DNA of 62,765 nt from a candidate division CSSED10-310 bacterium (GTDB lineage: Bacteria > CSSED10-310), in assembly GCA_016931515.1 (NCBI GenBank), contig JAFGEQ010000020.1, forward strand, positions 1-62,765, in the 5' to 3' direction. The notes below the pieces were generated by a model. That model was not told the origin of the DNA. It saw nothing but the letters and a program-made list of their open reading frames with translations, and ran no database searches. The translations under genes and the position numbers were made by a program. Below, piece after piece: positions 24,950 to 34,779 of this stretch (its first letter is position 1; each line of letters starts with the position of its first letter).

Positions 24950-26847
24950 ATACGGCTGCGATCTCCCGGATAAGAACATTGACTCTGCTCACGCTAATAT
25001 TGGTGGCTGCTGCGATTATCCGATTTGCATCCCTTCATGATATTCCCGGGCTTGAGCATGACGAGGCCCTTATCTGTGCAGGGGCAAGAAATATTTCTGA
25101 AAACCATGTATATCCACAAACCGGGGACAAAGTATATGAAGGCCCATTATTGGAGTATCTTATCGCTCTGGCAATGAAAATAGGAGGATCCTCGGATTTT
25201 TCGGCAAGATGCGTCTTGGCTCTTTGTGGTGTACTGGCCGTACTGGGGGTCTATTTTGCTGGGAAGAACCTGGGTGATCCCATGATCGGATTATTCTCCT
25301 CGAGTCTGATGGTTTTTTCAGCATGGCATCTGGCAGCGTCACGGGTCATCTATGCATGTAATTTGTCACAATTGTTTATTCCGCTGTGGATAGTCTCATT
25401 TTTATTATTTCTTAAAAAAGGTCGTTACCGTTTTGTTCTGCTTGCAGGGATCATGCTCGGATTAGCTGCGAACGGACGATTCACAGCTGCTTTTCTGCTT
25501 GTTCCAACCGGATTGGCTATCTGGATTGTTAGGCGAAAATCAGGCTTTACCGGGACAATTCTTCTGCTCATAGCTTTCATAATACCTGTATCATCCTTGC
25601 TTTTGTACAATCTCGAAAATGGATGGCCCATTATGTCAATTCTGACAGGATCGGGTCAGTCGCATCTTCTGCGGGATCCTCATCAAATGATCCCACGGTG
25701 GACGGGTTACCTGGTGACACTGGTTCACGCACTGAACGGTAGTAAATTCTGGCTGGATTTTGATATCCAGTATTCAATACCATTCCTTTCACCGTTCATC
25801 CTGTTGCTGATCGGGATCGTTTTCAGTTGTGCCAGGCGGGATTCGGATGACCAATCAAGGACGTGGTTGATAGGTATTCTCCTCTTTATGATTGTTTTAA
25901 TCCCAATTTTTACAAAAACAACCATGACTTCCAGTTCCCACATTGACTATCATCCTCATTATTTGGATCTGGTGATGCCGCTGGTTATCGTTCTGGCCGG
26001 CCTCGGGATTTACTGGATATGGTCCTGGAAGAAATATCTCGGACTCGTCGTTTGGGTCCTGACAATCCTCTCACAACTGTATGTCTTGATATGGGTGATT
26101 CTCCCAGATATCAAGACCAAAGGTTTACCGGGACGCTGGGGAGGCCATGCAGGCAGAGCGGCGATGTGTATCCGGAATAATTTCGATCCGTTGAGAAGCA
26201 TTATCGTGGTGCCGTGGCAATTCGGAGCAGGGTATCCTCAGCTGGCTTTTTTGCTTGATGAGTATCAGGTAAACCCTGTGCTGGATCGATACTACGGTGA
26301 TGTGGAAGAAAACTCTGATGCCCTATCGAAACTGGTCATCTTCTGTTCCCCGATTCATAAACTGCCGTCTCCTCCCTGGAGTCCGGTTGGTTGTAAGGGA
26401 GATATCGAGCAACGTAGTCAGCTATTCTACGTTCGGTCACCTGGCTATCTGATAGAGGGTCGCTGGATAATGTCACAGGAGGAAACGTATCAGCTTCGAT
26501 CTGATGACGCCGCATCGATAACAGGCAAGTGGGCTGATCTGATTCTTTCGGGGCATCATGGAGATATCAGGCTTGAAGTTGAATCCCGGGTAGATTTGAA
26601 AGGGAATCACCCGCTATTTCAATCAGAATCCATCCGTGTGACTCCTCGCCATCGAAAAATTGTGAAACTTCTTGAAACAACAGTTCTCGCCCACCAGTTG
26701 AAGGCAGTTAACCGGGATGACAGGGAAGATCCTTGGTTATTAACCTGGTGGAACGAATCCTCGGAGGGCACATCACAGTTGGTTGAAATTCGTAGGGGAG
26801 ATGCAGTCATCGATGGTCAATGGTATGGAACCAGTATCTTCTATTGA
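24946..26847 (+). CDS. GT39/ArnT-like membrane glycosyltransferase
   Basis: About 633 residues. The GT-C fold is indicated by an N-terminal helix followed by the acidic first loop (LHDIPGLEHDEALI), as in protein O-mannosyltransferases and ArnT, then ten or more membrane helices and a C-terminal soluble domain. GTG 24946 is chosen because AGGG lies 9 nt upstream and the GTGA overlap with the previous stop matches the operon habit here; ATG 24937 is the alternative. The last 75 bases overlap the 3' end of mtaB on the other strand. It likely transfers a sugar from a polyprenyl-phosphate donor on the outer face of the inner membrane. Confidence 0.82.
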   Translation: MNTAAISRIRTLTLLTLILVAAAIIRFASLHDIPGLEHDEALICAGARNISENHVYPQTGDKVYEGPLLEYLIALAMKIGGSSDFSARCVLALCGVLAVLGVYFAGKNLGDPMIGLFSSSLMVFSAWHLAASRVIYACNLSQLFIPLWIVSFLLFLKKGRYRFVLLAGIMLGLAANGRFTAAFLLVPTGLAIWIVRRKSGFTGTILLLIAFIIPVSSLLLYNLENGWPIMSILTGSGQSHLLRDPHQMIPRWTGYLVTLVHALNGSKFWLDFDIQYSIPFLSPFILLLIGIVFSCARRDSDDQSRTWLIGILLFMIVLIPIFTKTTMTSSSHIDYHPHYLDLVMPLVIVLAGLGIYWIWSWKKYLGLVVWVLTILSQLYVLIWVILPDIKTKGLPGRWGGHAGRAAMCIRNNFDPLRSIIVVPWQFGAGYPQLAFLLDEYQVNPVLDRYYGDVEENSDALSKLVIFCSPIHKLPSPPWSPVGCKGDIEQRSQLFYVRSPGYLIEGRWIMSQEETYQLRSDDAASITGKWADLILSGHHGDIRLEVESRVDLKGNHPLFQSESIRVTPRHRKIVKLLETTVLAHQLKAVNRDDREDPWLLTWWNESSEGTSQLVEIRRGDAVIDGQWYGTSIFY

Positions 26848-28158
26848 TTTGACCCAGCGCCCATAACAGAGGATGCCGTCACTTTTTTCTAACCGTATCT
26901 CGGCAATTGTTCCTTTTGGAGGGGTCGCACCACGTAGAAGTATTCGTAGGTAGTTGTCGGAAAGAGCCTGATGAAGACCGGTTTGATGATCGATTTCACC
27001 CAGCATGATGGCTGGTAGATTTTTTCCGATCAATCGGCTGCGCAATGAAGCAGCTTTCTGTAATCCTAAAGCACGCAATGTGTTGCAGCGCTGTTTGATG
27101 ATCTTGGGTTCTATCTGATCGGAATAATCGGCTGCCGGTGTTCCTTTCCGGATTGAATAAGAGAAAACGTGCAGATAATCGATAGGCAGGTTTTCGATAA
27201 AACGCTTCGTACTCTCAAAATCAGTGTCTGATTCACCCGGAAATCCGACAATAACATCAGCGCCGATACAAGCATCTGGAGAGAATGCTTTAATCTCGTG
27301 AATGATGCTTTCATAATGTTCTCGTAGATAAGTTCGAGCCATCCGTTTAAGAGTCGCATTGCTCCCGCTTTGAAGCGGAATATGAAAGTGCCGACAGATT
27401 TTCGGGGATCCAGTCATCTTTTCTATTAAAGAACGATTCAGTTCCATAGGTTCAATCGAACTGAGCCGGATCCGTCCAAGACTTGGGATACATTCGATTT
27501 CCTTAAGGAGGGAGAGTAATGTTGTCGGGGGAGACAAGTCTAATCCATAGGTACCCAGATCAATGCCTGTGAGCACTATTTCCCGATACTGTTGATTAAC
27601 AAGCCGCGTTATATCATTTATGACAATCTCTTGGCTCTGACTTCTGCTCGGTCCCCGAACCGAAGGAATAACACAATACGAACATGCACGGTTGCAACCT
27701 TCCTGGATTTTAACGAATGCTCGGCTGTAATTCCGGAAATGAGTGATCGGGATGCGTTGAAACGGCACTCGATCGAGGTCTGAGACGGCATGGATTTGTT
27801 GGCAGGGCTTCAACAGTTTGAGAACATAATTGACGATTTGGTTCTTCTCACTGTTTCCTATCACCGCAACGACATTCGGAATGCTCGAAAATTCAGCGAC
27901 ATCACGCTGAGCTCCGCATCCGGTGATAATCGTTTTCGCTGCCGGATTATACTGCAGTACCTGACGACAAGCCTGCCGGGATCGCCGATCGGTTTTGGCT
28001 GTTACGGTACACGTGTTAATGATGTAAAAATCTGCTGCCTCGTTGGTATCGACAATTTGAAATCCTGCGTTTTCCAATGCTTCCTGGATACCCATGGATT
28101 CGAATTGGTTGAGTTTGCACCCGAATGTTCGGACGGCAATCTTGATCGTTTTCTCCAC
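26773..28158 (-). CDS. mtaB: MtaB, tRNA t6A37 methylthiotransferase
   Basis: A 461-residue radical-SAM methylthiotransferase that converts t6A to ms2t6A at position 37 of ANN-decoding tRNAs. The N-terminal domain has three cluster Cys (FGCKLNQFES, INTCTVT, ITGCGAQ), and the SAM motif is CNRACSYCVIP. A TRAM-like domain closes the protein. The start is GTG 28158, with GGAAGG about 13 nt upstream. It converges on the GT39-type gene and overlaps it by 75 bases. Family choice (MtaB rather than MiaB or RimO) rests on the N-terminal FGCKLNQFES pattern. Confidence 0.93.
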   Translation of the reverse strand: MEKTIKIAVRTFGCKLNQFESMGIQEALENAGFQIVDTNEAADFYIINTCTVTAKTDRRSRQACRQVLQYNPAAKTIITGCGAQRDVAEFSSIPNVVAVIGNSEKNQIVNYVLKLLKPCQQIHAVSDLDRVPFQRIPITHFRNYSRAFVKIQEGCNRACSYCVIPSVRGPSRSQSQEIVINDITRLVNQQYREIVLTGIDLGTYGLDLSPPTTLLSLLKEIECIPSLGRIRLSSIEPMELNRSLIEKMTGSPKICRHFHIPLQSGSNATLKRMARTYLREHYESIIHEIKAFSPDACIGADVIVGFPGESDTDFESTKRFIENLPIDYLHVFSYSIRKGTPAADYSDQIEPKIIKQRCNTLRALGLQKAASLRSRLIGKNLPAIMLGEIDHQTGLHQALSDNYLRILLRGATPPKGTIAEIRLEKSDGILCYGRWVKSIEDTGSIPLTIDDCISPTNFNQL

Positions 28159-28327
28159 TGGTTTGACTTGTCCTTCCGGTTATCTGATTTCACTCGCACT
28201 GACGCTTGTGAATACTGATTGCTTAGCTTAACGCAAAGTGTAGTAAATGAAAATTCGTATCTGCGATTAGTTGGAAATGATAAAGAACTTATGATAAAAA
28301 TTTCCGGATTCATCATGGGAGATGTCG

Positions 28328-29167
28328 ATGGGAGAGAAGATCGCGGGGAATATTAAATCAGCGCATGATCGGGTGGCGGATACTTATGGTATATCTCAAG
28401 TACATCAGGATATTGCGATAAACTCCTATGATGGATGGAATTTGACTCATAATATAGTCAAACCCCTCACAACAATCACATCACTTTACTGGAAGGAAGG
28501 ACATATATTGGATGCGGGCTGCGGCAACGGTCAAATCGCGGCTATTCTGCTGGAGCAAGGGGTTTCGCGGATTACGGGAGTTGATTTCAGTTTAAATATG
28601 CTCCGGAATGCCGCCTGTCGTATCCATCGACTGGAAAAAAGTCAGAGATTTTCTTCGTTTCAGGCTAATCTGGACTCGTTGGGCATGATCAAATCCGGAT
28701 TCTTTGACGGCGCGATCTTATTTGGAGTGATAGAGCATCTTGATGAACCGGCGAAAGTAATCATGGAGATCTGGCGAGGAATCAAGGCGGGAGGTGTTTT
28801 TGCCATTGCTATACCCCGTAAAGGGTCTTTATCTCATCTGACTTATCTCGCTTTTGGGGATAGCCCGAAGCGATGGGGAACCATGACACATTGGTGGGAC
28901 CGGTTTCGATTGAGTGAAAAGGCATCATACTATCGCTTTTTTAGTCTCAAAGAAGTAAACGATCTTTTCCCACTGCCCGATATGGAAATTTTAGATCGAA
29001 TTCCATTCGCTTACAGTCATCTGGATGGTTTTCCAGGATCCTTCCTTCATGCAATAGGGAGGAACAGGATGTTCGGTCACGGACTGTTAACTCGACTGAA
29101 TAAAATCTGTCGGGCAATCAAGTGTATACCAGGTGGTGAATTCTGGATAATCCGAAAATGCATTTAG
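28328..29167 (+). CDS. Class I SAM-dependent methyltransferase
   Basis: About 279 residues. Motif I is LDAGCGNGQIAAILL, with the acidic post-motif GVDFSLNMLR, GAILFGVIEHLDEP and an AGGVFAIAIPRKG strand, all typical of small-molecule methyltransferases. ATG 28328 has GGGAG 6 nt upstream; ATG 28322 is also in frame but too close to that site. The substrate is unknown. It lies alone on the plus strand between mtaB and a minus-strand operon; its stop overlaps the converging BNR gene by 4 bases. Confidence 0.87.
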   Translation: MGEKIAGNIKSAHDRVADTYGISQVHQDIAINSYDGWNLTHNIVKPLTTITSLYWKEGHILDAGCGNGQIAAILLEQGVSRITGVDFSLNMLRNAACRIHRLEKSQRFSSFQANLDSLGMIKSGFFDGAILFGVIEHLDEPAKVIMEIWRGIKAGGVFAIAIPRKGSLSHLTYLAFGDSPKRWGTMTHWWDRFRLSEKASYYRFFSLKEVNDLFPLPDMEILDRIPFAYSHLDGFPGSFLHAIGRNRMFGHGLLTRLNKICRAIKCIPGGEFWIIRKCI

Positions 29168-30324
29168 GGATTGTGATCCGGAAAATCCCCTGGGAATTTC
29201 TCTTCATCGTAATAAAACCGATGACCGAAAACTGCTGATAAAATTACCAGATCCGACCCGTCAATGACATTATCTCCATTCAGATCAGCGAGAGGATTGA
29301 ACGCTGGATCACCCTCGGTGCTCCCAAATGATGTCGCCAAAATAATCAGATCTGCACCATCAATACGCAGGGATTGATCAATGTCCCCTGGCCGCTCGTC
29401 ATATTGATAAACAGCTCCATCGCACACAGCGAAAAACTGCCAGTCGGAAGCAAAACAGATTTTGCTAAATCCGGATGGAAGTCCGTTTGTCCACTCTGAG
29501 AAATTGACTCCGGCATTACTTGAATAATACAGAGCGGGTTGCGACTCATTCTGACCGCAAAATAGCTGCTGACTGTTTCGCGGGTTGGTGACAACGAAAG
29601 AAACCGGTTTCTTCAATACCGGCCACCATGTGAGTAGATTGTCCTGGCTTCGGAACAAACCGTCGGTTGTTGGTGCCAGAAGAGATGGTGGAATGTCATA
29701 TCCACAATCCATAACGATTTTGTCTGATACGGATCGCCAGGTTTCTCCATAGTCGAAGGAGGCATATTTGCCCCAGTGTATCTGCCAGACTGATGTTGTA
29801 TGCCAAACAGGAGGAACTCCCGGGTCCTGAGTAGAAAAAACATCTATCCAGTTGATTCCCCGATCCTCAGATTTTTTCAAAAGGAGTTGGTTTGTGTCTG
29901 ATGTCTCGAACGCGGCAATTACAAGACCGGTTGCGAGTGGGGATGGACTTAGATATCTGATTAGATTTGTGGAAACTGATTTGAACTCCCAAGTGTCTCC
30001 GCTGTTTTGCGTATACCATAACTCGTAAAGACCATTTGCATCGATAATTGCAAACCATGCATGATGCTCGGCAATATCCAGCCAAACAGCCCGTACGGGA
30101 TAGCCGGTGCTCAGTGCAACAGGATTCCAAGTTATTCCACTATCGGTTGATCGCAATAATTGACCGGATGCGGCCACTGCAAAAAAAACATTCCCATTCA
30201 GATAATCGCTTTGGATGGAAACAATTGGCTCCGGCAATGAATCCAATCGATTCCAGGAGAACGGCATTGAAAACGCTGTTGCAACGATTACAATTAGAAA
30301 AATAGGAATTAAGATCAAACGCAT
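29164..30324 (-). CDS. Secreted BNR/sialidase-repeat protein with dockerin-like C-terminus
   Basis: About 386 residues from ATG (30324), which has GGAG upstream and opens a signal peptide (MRLILIPIFLIVIVATAFS). The body has several Asp-box units (STDSGITWNP, NSGDTWEF, DYGETWRS), the mark of BNR propeller folds. The C-terminus carries two calcium-loop repeats of dockerin type: GDIDQSLRIDGADL and ADLNGDNVIDGSDL. It is the third gene of a minus-strand group after nnrD and purC, though unrelated in function. It is possibly held at the surface by a cohesin-like partner. No sialidase catalytic residues are evident. Confidence 0.78.
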   Translation of the reverse strand: MRLILIPIFLIVIVATAFSMPFSWNRLDSLPEPIVSIQSDYLNGNVFFAVAASGQLLRSTDSGITWNPVALSTGYPVRAVWLDIAEHHAWFAIIDANGLYELWYTQNSGDTWEFKSVSTNLIRYLSPSPLATGLVIAAFETSDTNQLLLKKSEDRGINWIDVFSTQDPGVPPVWHTTSVWQIHWGKYASFDYGETWRSVSDKIVMDCGYDIPPSLLAPTTDGLFRSQDNLLTWWPVLKKPVSFVVTNPRNSQQLFCGQNESQPALYYSSNAGVNFSEWTNGLPSGFSKICFASDWQFFAVCDGAVYQYDERPGDIDQSLRIDGADLIILATSFGSTEGDPAFNPLADLNGDNVIDGSDLVILSAVFGHRFYYDEEKFPGDFPDHNP

Positions 30325-30341
30325 GAAAGCTCCTAACACAA

Positions 30342-31238
30342 TCAGTTGTTAAAAAGATCCTTACCCGTGATCAGACGGTACACTTCAAGATATTTGTTCC
30401 TCGTCGAATTTACAACCCAATCCGGAAGTTCGGGTCCAGGGTATGTTTTATCCCAATTCAGAGTAGTGAGATAGTCCCTGACATACTGCTTATCGAAGCT
30501 GGGTTGTGAGCGACCCGGAGCGTATTCGGATTGAGGCCAGAAACGGGATGAATCCGGGGTTAGGCATTCGTCGATAAGAATAAGCTGATCGTCGATCAAG
30601 CCAAACTCAAATTTTGTATCCGCAAGGATGATGCCTTTTTCAGCAGCGAGTTGACTGCCTTCATTAAAGATGGCAATCGCAACGGATTTCAGACGATTTG
30701 TAAGATCTGTGCCTATTTCCTTGGACATTTGCTTTTGGGTCACGGGCATATCGTGCCCCATGTCTGCTTTTGTTGTCGGGGTAAAAAGAGGTTCAGGGAA
30801 AGGACTTGATTCCTGTAGGTTTGGCGGGAGATTCAGTCCATACACCGATTGCCCCTTTTGATATGCGCTCCAGAGAGATCCCGATATATATCCTCGAACA
30901 ACACATTCGAACGGGATGACCTGTGCTTTTCGAACGATCGTACTGCGTCCTTCGAGTATTGAACGATGAGGTTGGAGATAGTCGGGAAAATGATCGAAGT
31001 TGGTTTCGATGATATGATGAGCCGGGATACTGGACAGATGATCAAACCAGAAATTACTTATCTGAGTCAACACCTTGCCTTTGTCAGGAATGGCTGTTGG
31101 CAGAATAACATCGAATGCAGAAATACGATCACTCGCCACGATCAGCAAATTCCCGTCTGGCATTTCGAATAGAGATCGGACCTTGCCTTCTCTGATGGAA
31201 TTCAATCCTTCTATTTTCAATGACGGTTGTCTGGGCAT
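30342..31238 (-). CDS. purC: PurC, SAICAR synthetase
   Basis: A 298-residue SAICAR synthetase that joins aspartate to CAIR in purine synthesis. Recognised by REGKVRSLFE, ASDRISAFDVILP, ECVVRGYISGSLW, LADTKFEFG and LIDECLTPDSSRFWP. It is of the longer type (about 300 residues), like yeast Ade1. AGGAG precedes the ATG. It lies 12 bases after the nnrD end and is probably cotranscribed. No other purine genes are nearby. Confidence 0.96.
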   Translation of the reverse strand: MPRQPSLKIEGLNSIREGKVRSLFEMPDGNLLIVASDRISAFDVILPTAIPDKGKVLTQISNFWFDHLSSIPAHHIIETNFDHFPDYLQPHRSILEGRSTIVRKAQVIPFECVVRGYISGSLWSAYQKGQSVYGLNLPPNLQESSPFPEPLFTPTTKADMGHDMPVTQKQMSKEIGTDLTNRLKSVAIAIFNEGSQLAAEKGIILADTKFEFGLIDDQLILIDECLTPDSSRFWPQSEYAPGRSQPSFDKQYVRDYLTTLNWDKTYPGPELPDWVVNSTRNKYLEVYRLITGKDLFNN

Positions 31239-31250
31239 CTGATCTTCTCC

Positions 31251-32867
31251 TTATAGATGCGGATTCAATAGACTGTCAAGGTTAAGATAAGGAGTGTGGA
31301 CTCCATTAAAAATATCCGGGTTTTCGATTATTATACGACGGGCAATCCCCATATGATCGAACATATCTCCTGCCAGCATCTCCTCTTCGCCTTCGAAGAA
31401 AGCCGTAACATCGCCGGTTAAACCGTGCCAGAAGACGCCTGCCAATGCCGCCTGTTGTGGATCGAATCCTTTTGCTGTCAATCCCGCAATCATTCCTGCC
31501 AGAACATCTCCGGAACCACCGGATGCAAGTCCGGGATTTCCGGTGATGTTGACATAATGGCTGCCATCTGGAAAAGCTATCACGCTTCGAGCTGATTTAT
31601 AGACTACAATACTGGACGTCGAATTGGCGTAATCGCATACCGGATCGACAGGATCACGCTCCAACGCGTTTCGATCAATATCGGTCAGGCGTCTGAATTC
31701 TCCGGGATGCGGAGTCAAAATTCTCGGAACTGCCTTTCGGAACCATGGTCCGGGAGACATCGACATAATGTTCAGGGCATCTGCATCCAATACGATGGGT
31801 ATATCAATCTCCTGCATCACCATTCGTAAAAACGTACTTGTTTCATCCCGGATTCCAATTCCGGGACCGATTAATAGGGCTGATTTGCCCGAAAGGGCGT
31901 CAATTACCGGACCGACATGGTCTGGGGAGAACCAGGAAGATGATCCGGGAAGCGGCAGAGACATGACTTCTGTCAGCACAGTCTCGATGATCGGATTCAG
32001 GGATTCTGGAACAGCTAGAGTTACCAAGCCCGCCCCGGAACGGGCTGCTGCTGTTGCGGCCAGTATTGCTGCTCCGGTTTTTCCTGGCGATCCAGCTAAA
32101 ATCAATAAATGGCCAAATTGACCTTTGTGAACATTTGGCGCTCTGGATGTAAATAGAGCCGGGAAATGATAGGGAGTCAATATCTCCCCTGAAATCTCCA
32201 GTCGCTCGACATTCGATTGAGGTATTGAGATATCTGCAACGACGACTTGACCCGCCAATTCAGCAGCTGGATACAGAAGCAGGGAGGGTTTCGGGAGTCC
32301 GAACGTGATCGTTAAATCTGCTCGGATTGTCGGACCTATTGGAGTGCAGAAATCGGCACACATGCCGGAAGGCAAATCGACAGACACAACGTAAGCATCT
32401 GAATCATTTACATATTGAATCAACTGTGCGAACAAACCTGTCAACTGTCGATGCAATCCCGTACCGAATAATGCATCAACAATCACATCAGCGTCACGAA
32501 CAGCATTGATGACCACGGGAAGTTTTTCCGCTGAGATCACTTCAGTAATGCAGACTCCAATCTTTCGGGCGATATCGGCATTGATTTTTGCTGCACCTTT
32601 TAACTGCTCACATGTACCAATTAAAAATACTGTACAATCACATCCCTGGTTGAAAAGGTGACGTGCAATAACGAATCCATCCCCGCCGTTGTTCCCGGGT
32701 CCACACAGAATCACGGTAGTTTTAAGGATCAGTTCGGGCAGGTAATCAGTCATGATGGAAACAACTTCCTTGCCGGCATTTTCCATCAAGACCACCTCGG
32801 GAATTCCCGTCTCTTCGATTGTTATTCTATCCAGTTCCCGCATTTGTGATGAATATGCAATTTTCAT
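31251..32867 (-). CDS. nnrDE: Bifunctional NAD(P)HX epimerase/dehydratase
   Basis: About 538 residues. The N-terminal YjeF domain (epimerase; SSQMRELDRI, CGPGNNGGDGFVIARHL) is fused to a C-terminal ribokinase-like dehydratase (GPGIGIRDETS, NPGLASGGSGDVLAG). It repairs hydrated NAD(P)H. The frame is open to 33062, but ATG 32867 is chosen because GGGGAG lies 6 nt upstream and MKIAYSSQMRELD is the normal N-terminus. It heads a minus-strand group with purC and the BNR gene, divergent from ubiB. Confidence 0.94.
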   Translation of the reverse strand: MKIAYSSQMRELDRITIEETGIPEVVLMENAGKEVVSIMTDYLPELILKTTVILCGPGNNGGDGFVIARHLFNQGCDCTVFLIGTCEQLKGAAKINADIARKIGVCITEVISAEKLPVVINAVRDADVIVDALFGTGLHRQLTGLFAQLIQYVNDSDAYVVSVDLPSGMCADFCTPIGPTIRADLTITFGLPKPSLLLYPAAELAGQVVVADISIPQSNVERLEISGEILTPYHFPALFTSRAPNVHKGQFGHLLILAGSPGKTGAAILAATAAARSGAGLVTLAVPESLNPIIETVLTEVMSLPLPGSSSWFSPDHVGPVIDALSGKSALLIGPGIGIRDETSTFLRMVMQEIDIPIVLDADALNIMSMSPGPWFRKAVPRILTPHPGEFRRLTDIDRNALERDPVDPVCDYANSTSSIVVYKSARSVIAFPDGSHYVNITGNPGLASGGSGDVLAGMIAGLTAKGFDPQQAALAGVFWHGLTGDVTAFFEGEEEMLAGDMFDHMGIARRIIIENPDIFNGVHTPYLNLDSLLNPHL

Positions 32868-32953
32868 CCGGTACTCCCCATGTGAACGAGTCGAATCCGA
32901 AGCAAAAATATCATAAAGGAAAGCCTGATTAAAGGCGGAAACCGTAATTACTT

Positions 32954-32983
32954 TTGACCCCGCCGGAAAAAGAATACTATAAT
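32954..32983 (+). promoter_or_regulatory. Sigma70-type promoter of the UbiB-like gene
   Basis: TTGACC (32954-32959), an 18-nt spacer and a perfect TATAAT (32978-32983) lie upstream of the UbiB-like gene in the divergent space with nnrDE. Transcription would begin near 32990, about 22 bases before the start codon. Confidence 0.78.
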
Positions 32984-33011
32984 CTGGCCTTCTAGTGGGA
33001 GCATATAGAAA

Positions 33012-34706
33012 ATGACATTTTGGAGAATCAATCGTACCTATCGGAATCTGCAGAGAGTGCAATCGATTTTGAACGTGTTGTTAAAACATGGTTTTGGACA
33101 ACTCATTCGTCAATTGGGTCTCCACCGTCTGCTTCCCATCGGCAAACAAGCCTCCGCCCTCTCTCAGGATGACTCAGTGTCTCCACTCGATCCTCTGACA
33201 ATGCCTGAACGACTCCGACTCGCACTAGAAGAACTGGGACCAACATTTATAAAATTCGGTCAAGTACTGAGTACCCGTCCTGATATTCTCCCCGAGCATT
33301 TTATAACAGAATTAAAAAAACTCCGTGAAGACATTCGGTCAATGCCGTATCCCGCAATTCGGGTAACAATCGAAGATTTTCTGGGCAAGTCAATAGAAAG
33401 CGTGTTCAGCGAATTCAGTGAACGTCCGATCGCAACAGCATCCATCGGCCAGGTACATTCCGGCAGACTACTTTCGGGCGAATCCGTTGTTATGAAGGTG
33501 CGTCGGCCGGGGATCGAATCAGTCGTAAAAAATGATCTTGATATCCTTCGTTCCCTTGCCGGTATTCTGACTGGTCGGATTGAAGATATGGCTCGTTTTG
33601 ACCCGGTCGGGTTGGTCCGAGAGTTCGAGAAGACGATCCTTCAGGAGATGGATTTCAATGTCGAAGCGATGAATATGGAGCGTTTCCGTGAAAACCTGAA
33701 ATCGGAGTCAGGAATCCATATCCCCAGAGTGTTCTGGGAATACAGTGGCAAGACTGTTATCACCATGGAAAAATTGTCGGGACTGAGAATGGAAAACCCG
33801 GCGGATTTGGTGGAAGCGGGGCACGATCCTAAAGAACTCGCCAGGGAAGGCATGAGGATATTTCTGAGACAAGTTTTAGAGTTCGGCCTCTTTCATGCGG
33901 ATCCCCATCCTGGAAATGTACTGGCTCTGCCGGATGGCCGGATAGGAATTATCGATTTCGGGATGGTCGGACGTTTGGATTCCCAAACAAGCGAGCACCT
34001 GGGTGGTTTAATTCTGAATATCCTACAAAAAGACTATGATCGTCTGATTATCAGCATGAGAAAACTGGGTTTTGAATTTGATGAGTTATCCAGCACGGAT
34101 CTCCGGCGAGAACTGATGGAGATTGTTGAATTATACTATGGAATACCGCTAAAAAAAGTGAGCATTGGTGACCTTCTTTCCAGACTGATTGAAACGGTTC
34201 TTAAATTCGGTGTCGGTCTTCCCGGAGGATTTCTAACGCTGACTCGAGCGATCGTTGTCTCTGAAGGTGTCGGAAGGCAATTGGATCCGGATATCGATAT
34301 TGTCTCCATCGGCAAGCCAATGATTGTCAATATCCTCAAAAATCGTCATAGCCCTATGAAGCTTATCGATGAAACGATCACATCATTGCAGGATTTGCGA
34401 CATGTAGCATCGGTGTTTCCACGTTACTTCGAAATCCTGATCTTGAAACTTCTCAGAGGAAGACTGAGGATCGAATTTGCCCACACGAATCTGGAGAATT
34501 TTTGTAGAATCATTGAGAAAACCGGAAATAGAATCTCGTTCAGTATCGTGGTTGCAGCTTTAATTCTGGGGTCATCTGTGATTATGTATTCACGTCTGGG
34601 TCCTTTCATTTTCGGGTATCCCGTGATTGGCGTTATCGGTTATACATTGGCAGCATTCCTGGGTTTATGGTTATTGATCAACATTATTCGTTCAGGCAGG
34701 GTTTGA
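33012..34706 (+). CDS. UbiB/ABC1/ADCK-family atypical kinase
   Basis: A 564-residue member of the UbiB family, atypical protein-kinase-like proteins tied to quinone synthesis or lipid handling. The KxGQ motif is in FIKFGQVLSTRPDILP, the Ala-rich loop in ATASIGQVHSG, the Lys in VVMKVRRPGI, and the catalytic region in FHADPHPGNVL and IDFGMVG. Two hydrophobic helices at the C-terminus (about 500-560) give the membrane anchor. A clear promoter precedes it. No quinone-pathway genes are nearby. Confidence 0.92.
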   Translation: MTFWRINRTYRNLQRVQSILNVLLKHGFGQLIRQLGLHRLLPIGKQASALSQDDSVSPLDPLTMPERLRLALEELGPTFIKFGQVLSTRPDILPEHFITELKKLREDIRSMPYPAIRVTIEDFLGKSIESVFSEFSERPIATASIGQVHSGRLLSGESVVMKVRRPGIESVVKNDLDILRSLAGILTGRIEDMARFDPVGLVREFEKTILQEMDFNVEAMNMERFRENLKSESGIHIPRVFWEYSGKTVITMEKLSGLRMENPADLVEAGHDPKELAREGMRIFLRQVLEFGLFHADPHPGNVLALPDGRIGIIDFGMVGRLDSQTSEHLGGLILNILQKDYDRLIISMRKLGFEFDELSSTDLRRELMEIVELYYGIPLKKVSIGDLLSRLIETVLKFGVGLPGGFLTLTRAIVVSEGVGRQLDPDIDIVSIGKPMIVNILKNRHSPMKLIDETITSLQDLRHVASVFPRYFEILILKLLRGRLRIEFAHTNLENFCRIIEKTGNRISFSIVVAALILGSSVIMYSRLGPFIFGYPVIGVIGYTLAAFLGLWLLINIIRSGRV

Positions 34707-34779
34707 CCGGTGGCTTGCCATCACTGTTGTTCTGGTATACCCTTTTAAATAGGAATTTAACCTGAGTGCGAGGTTTGTC

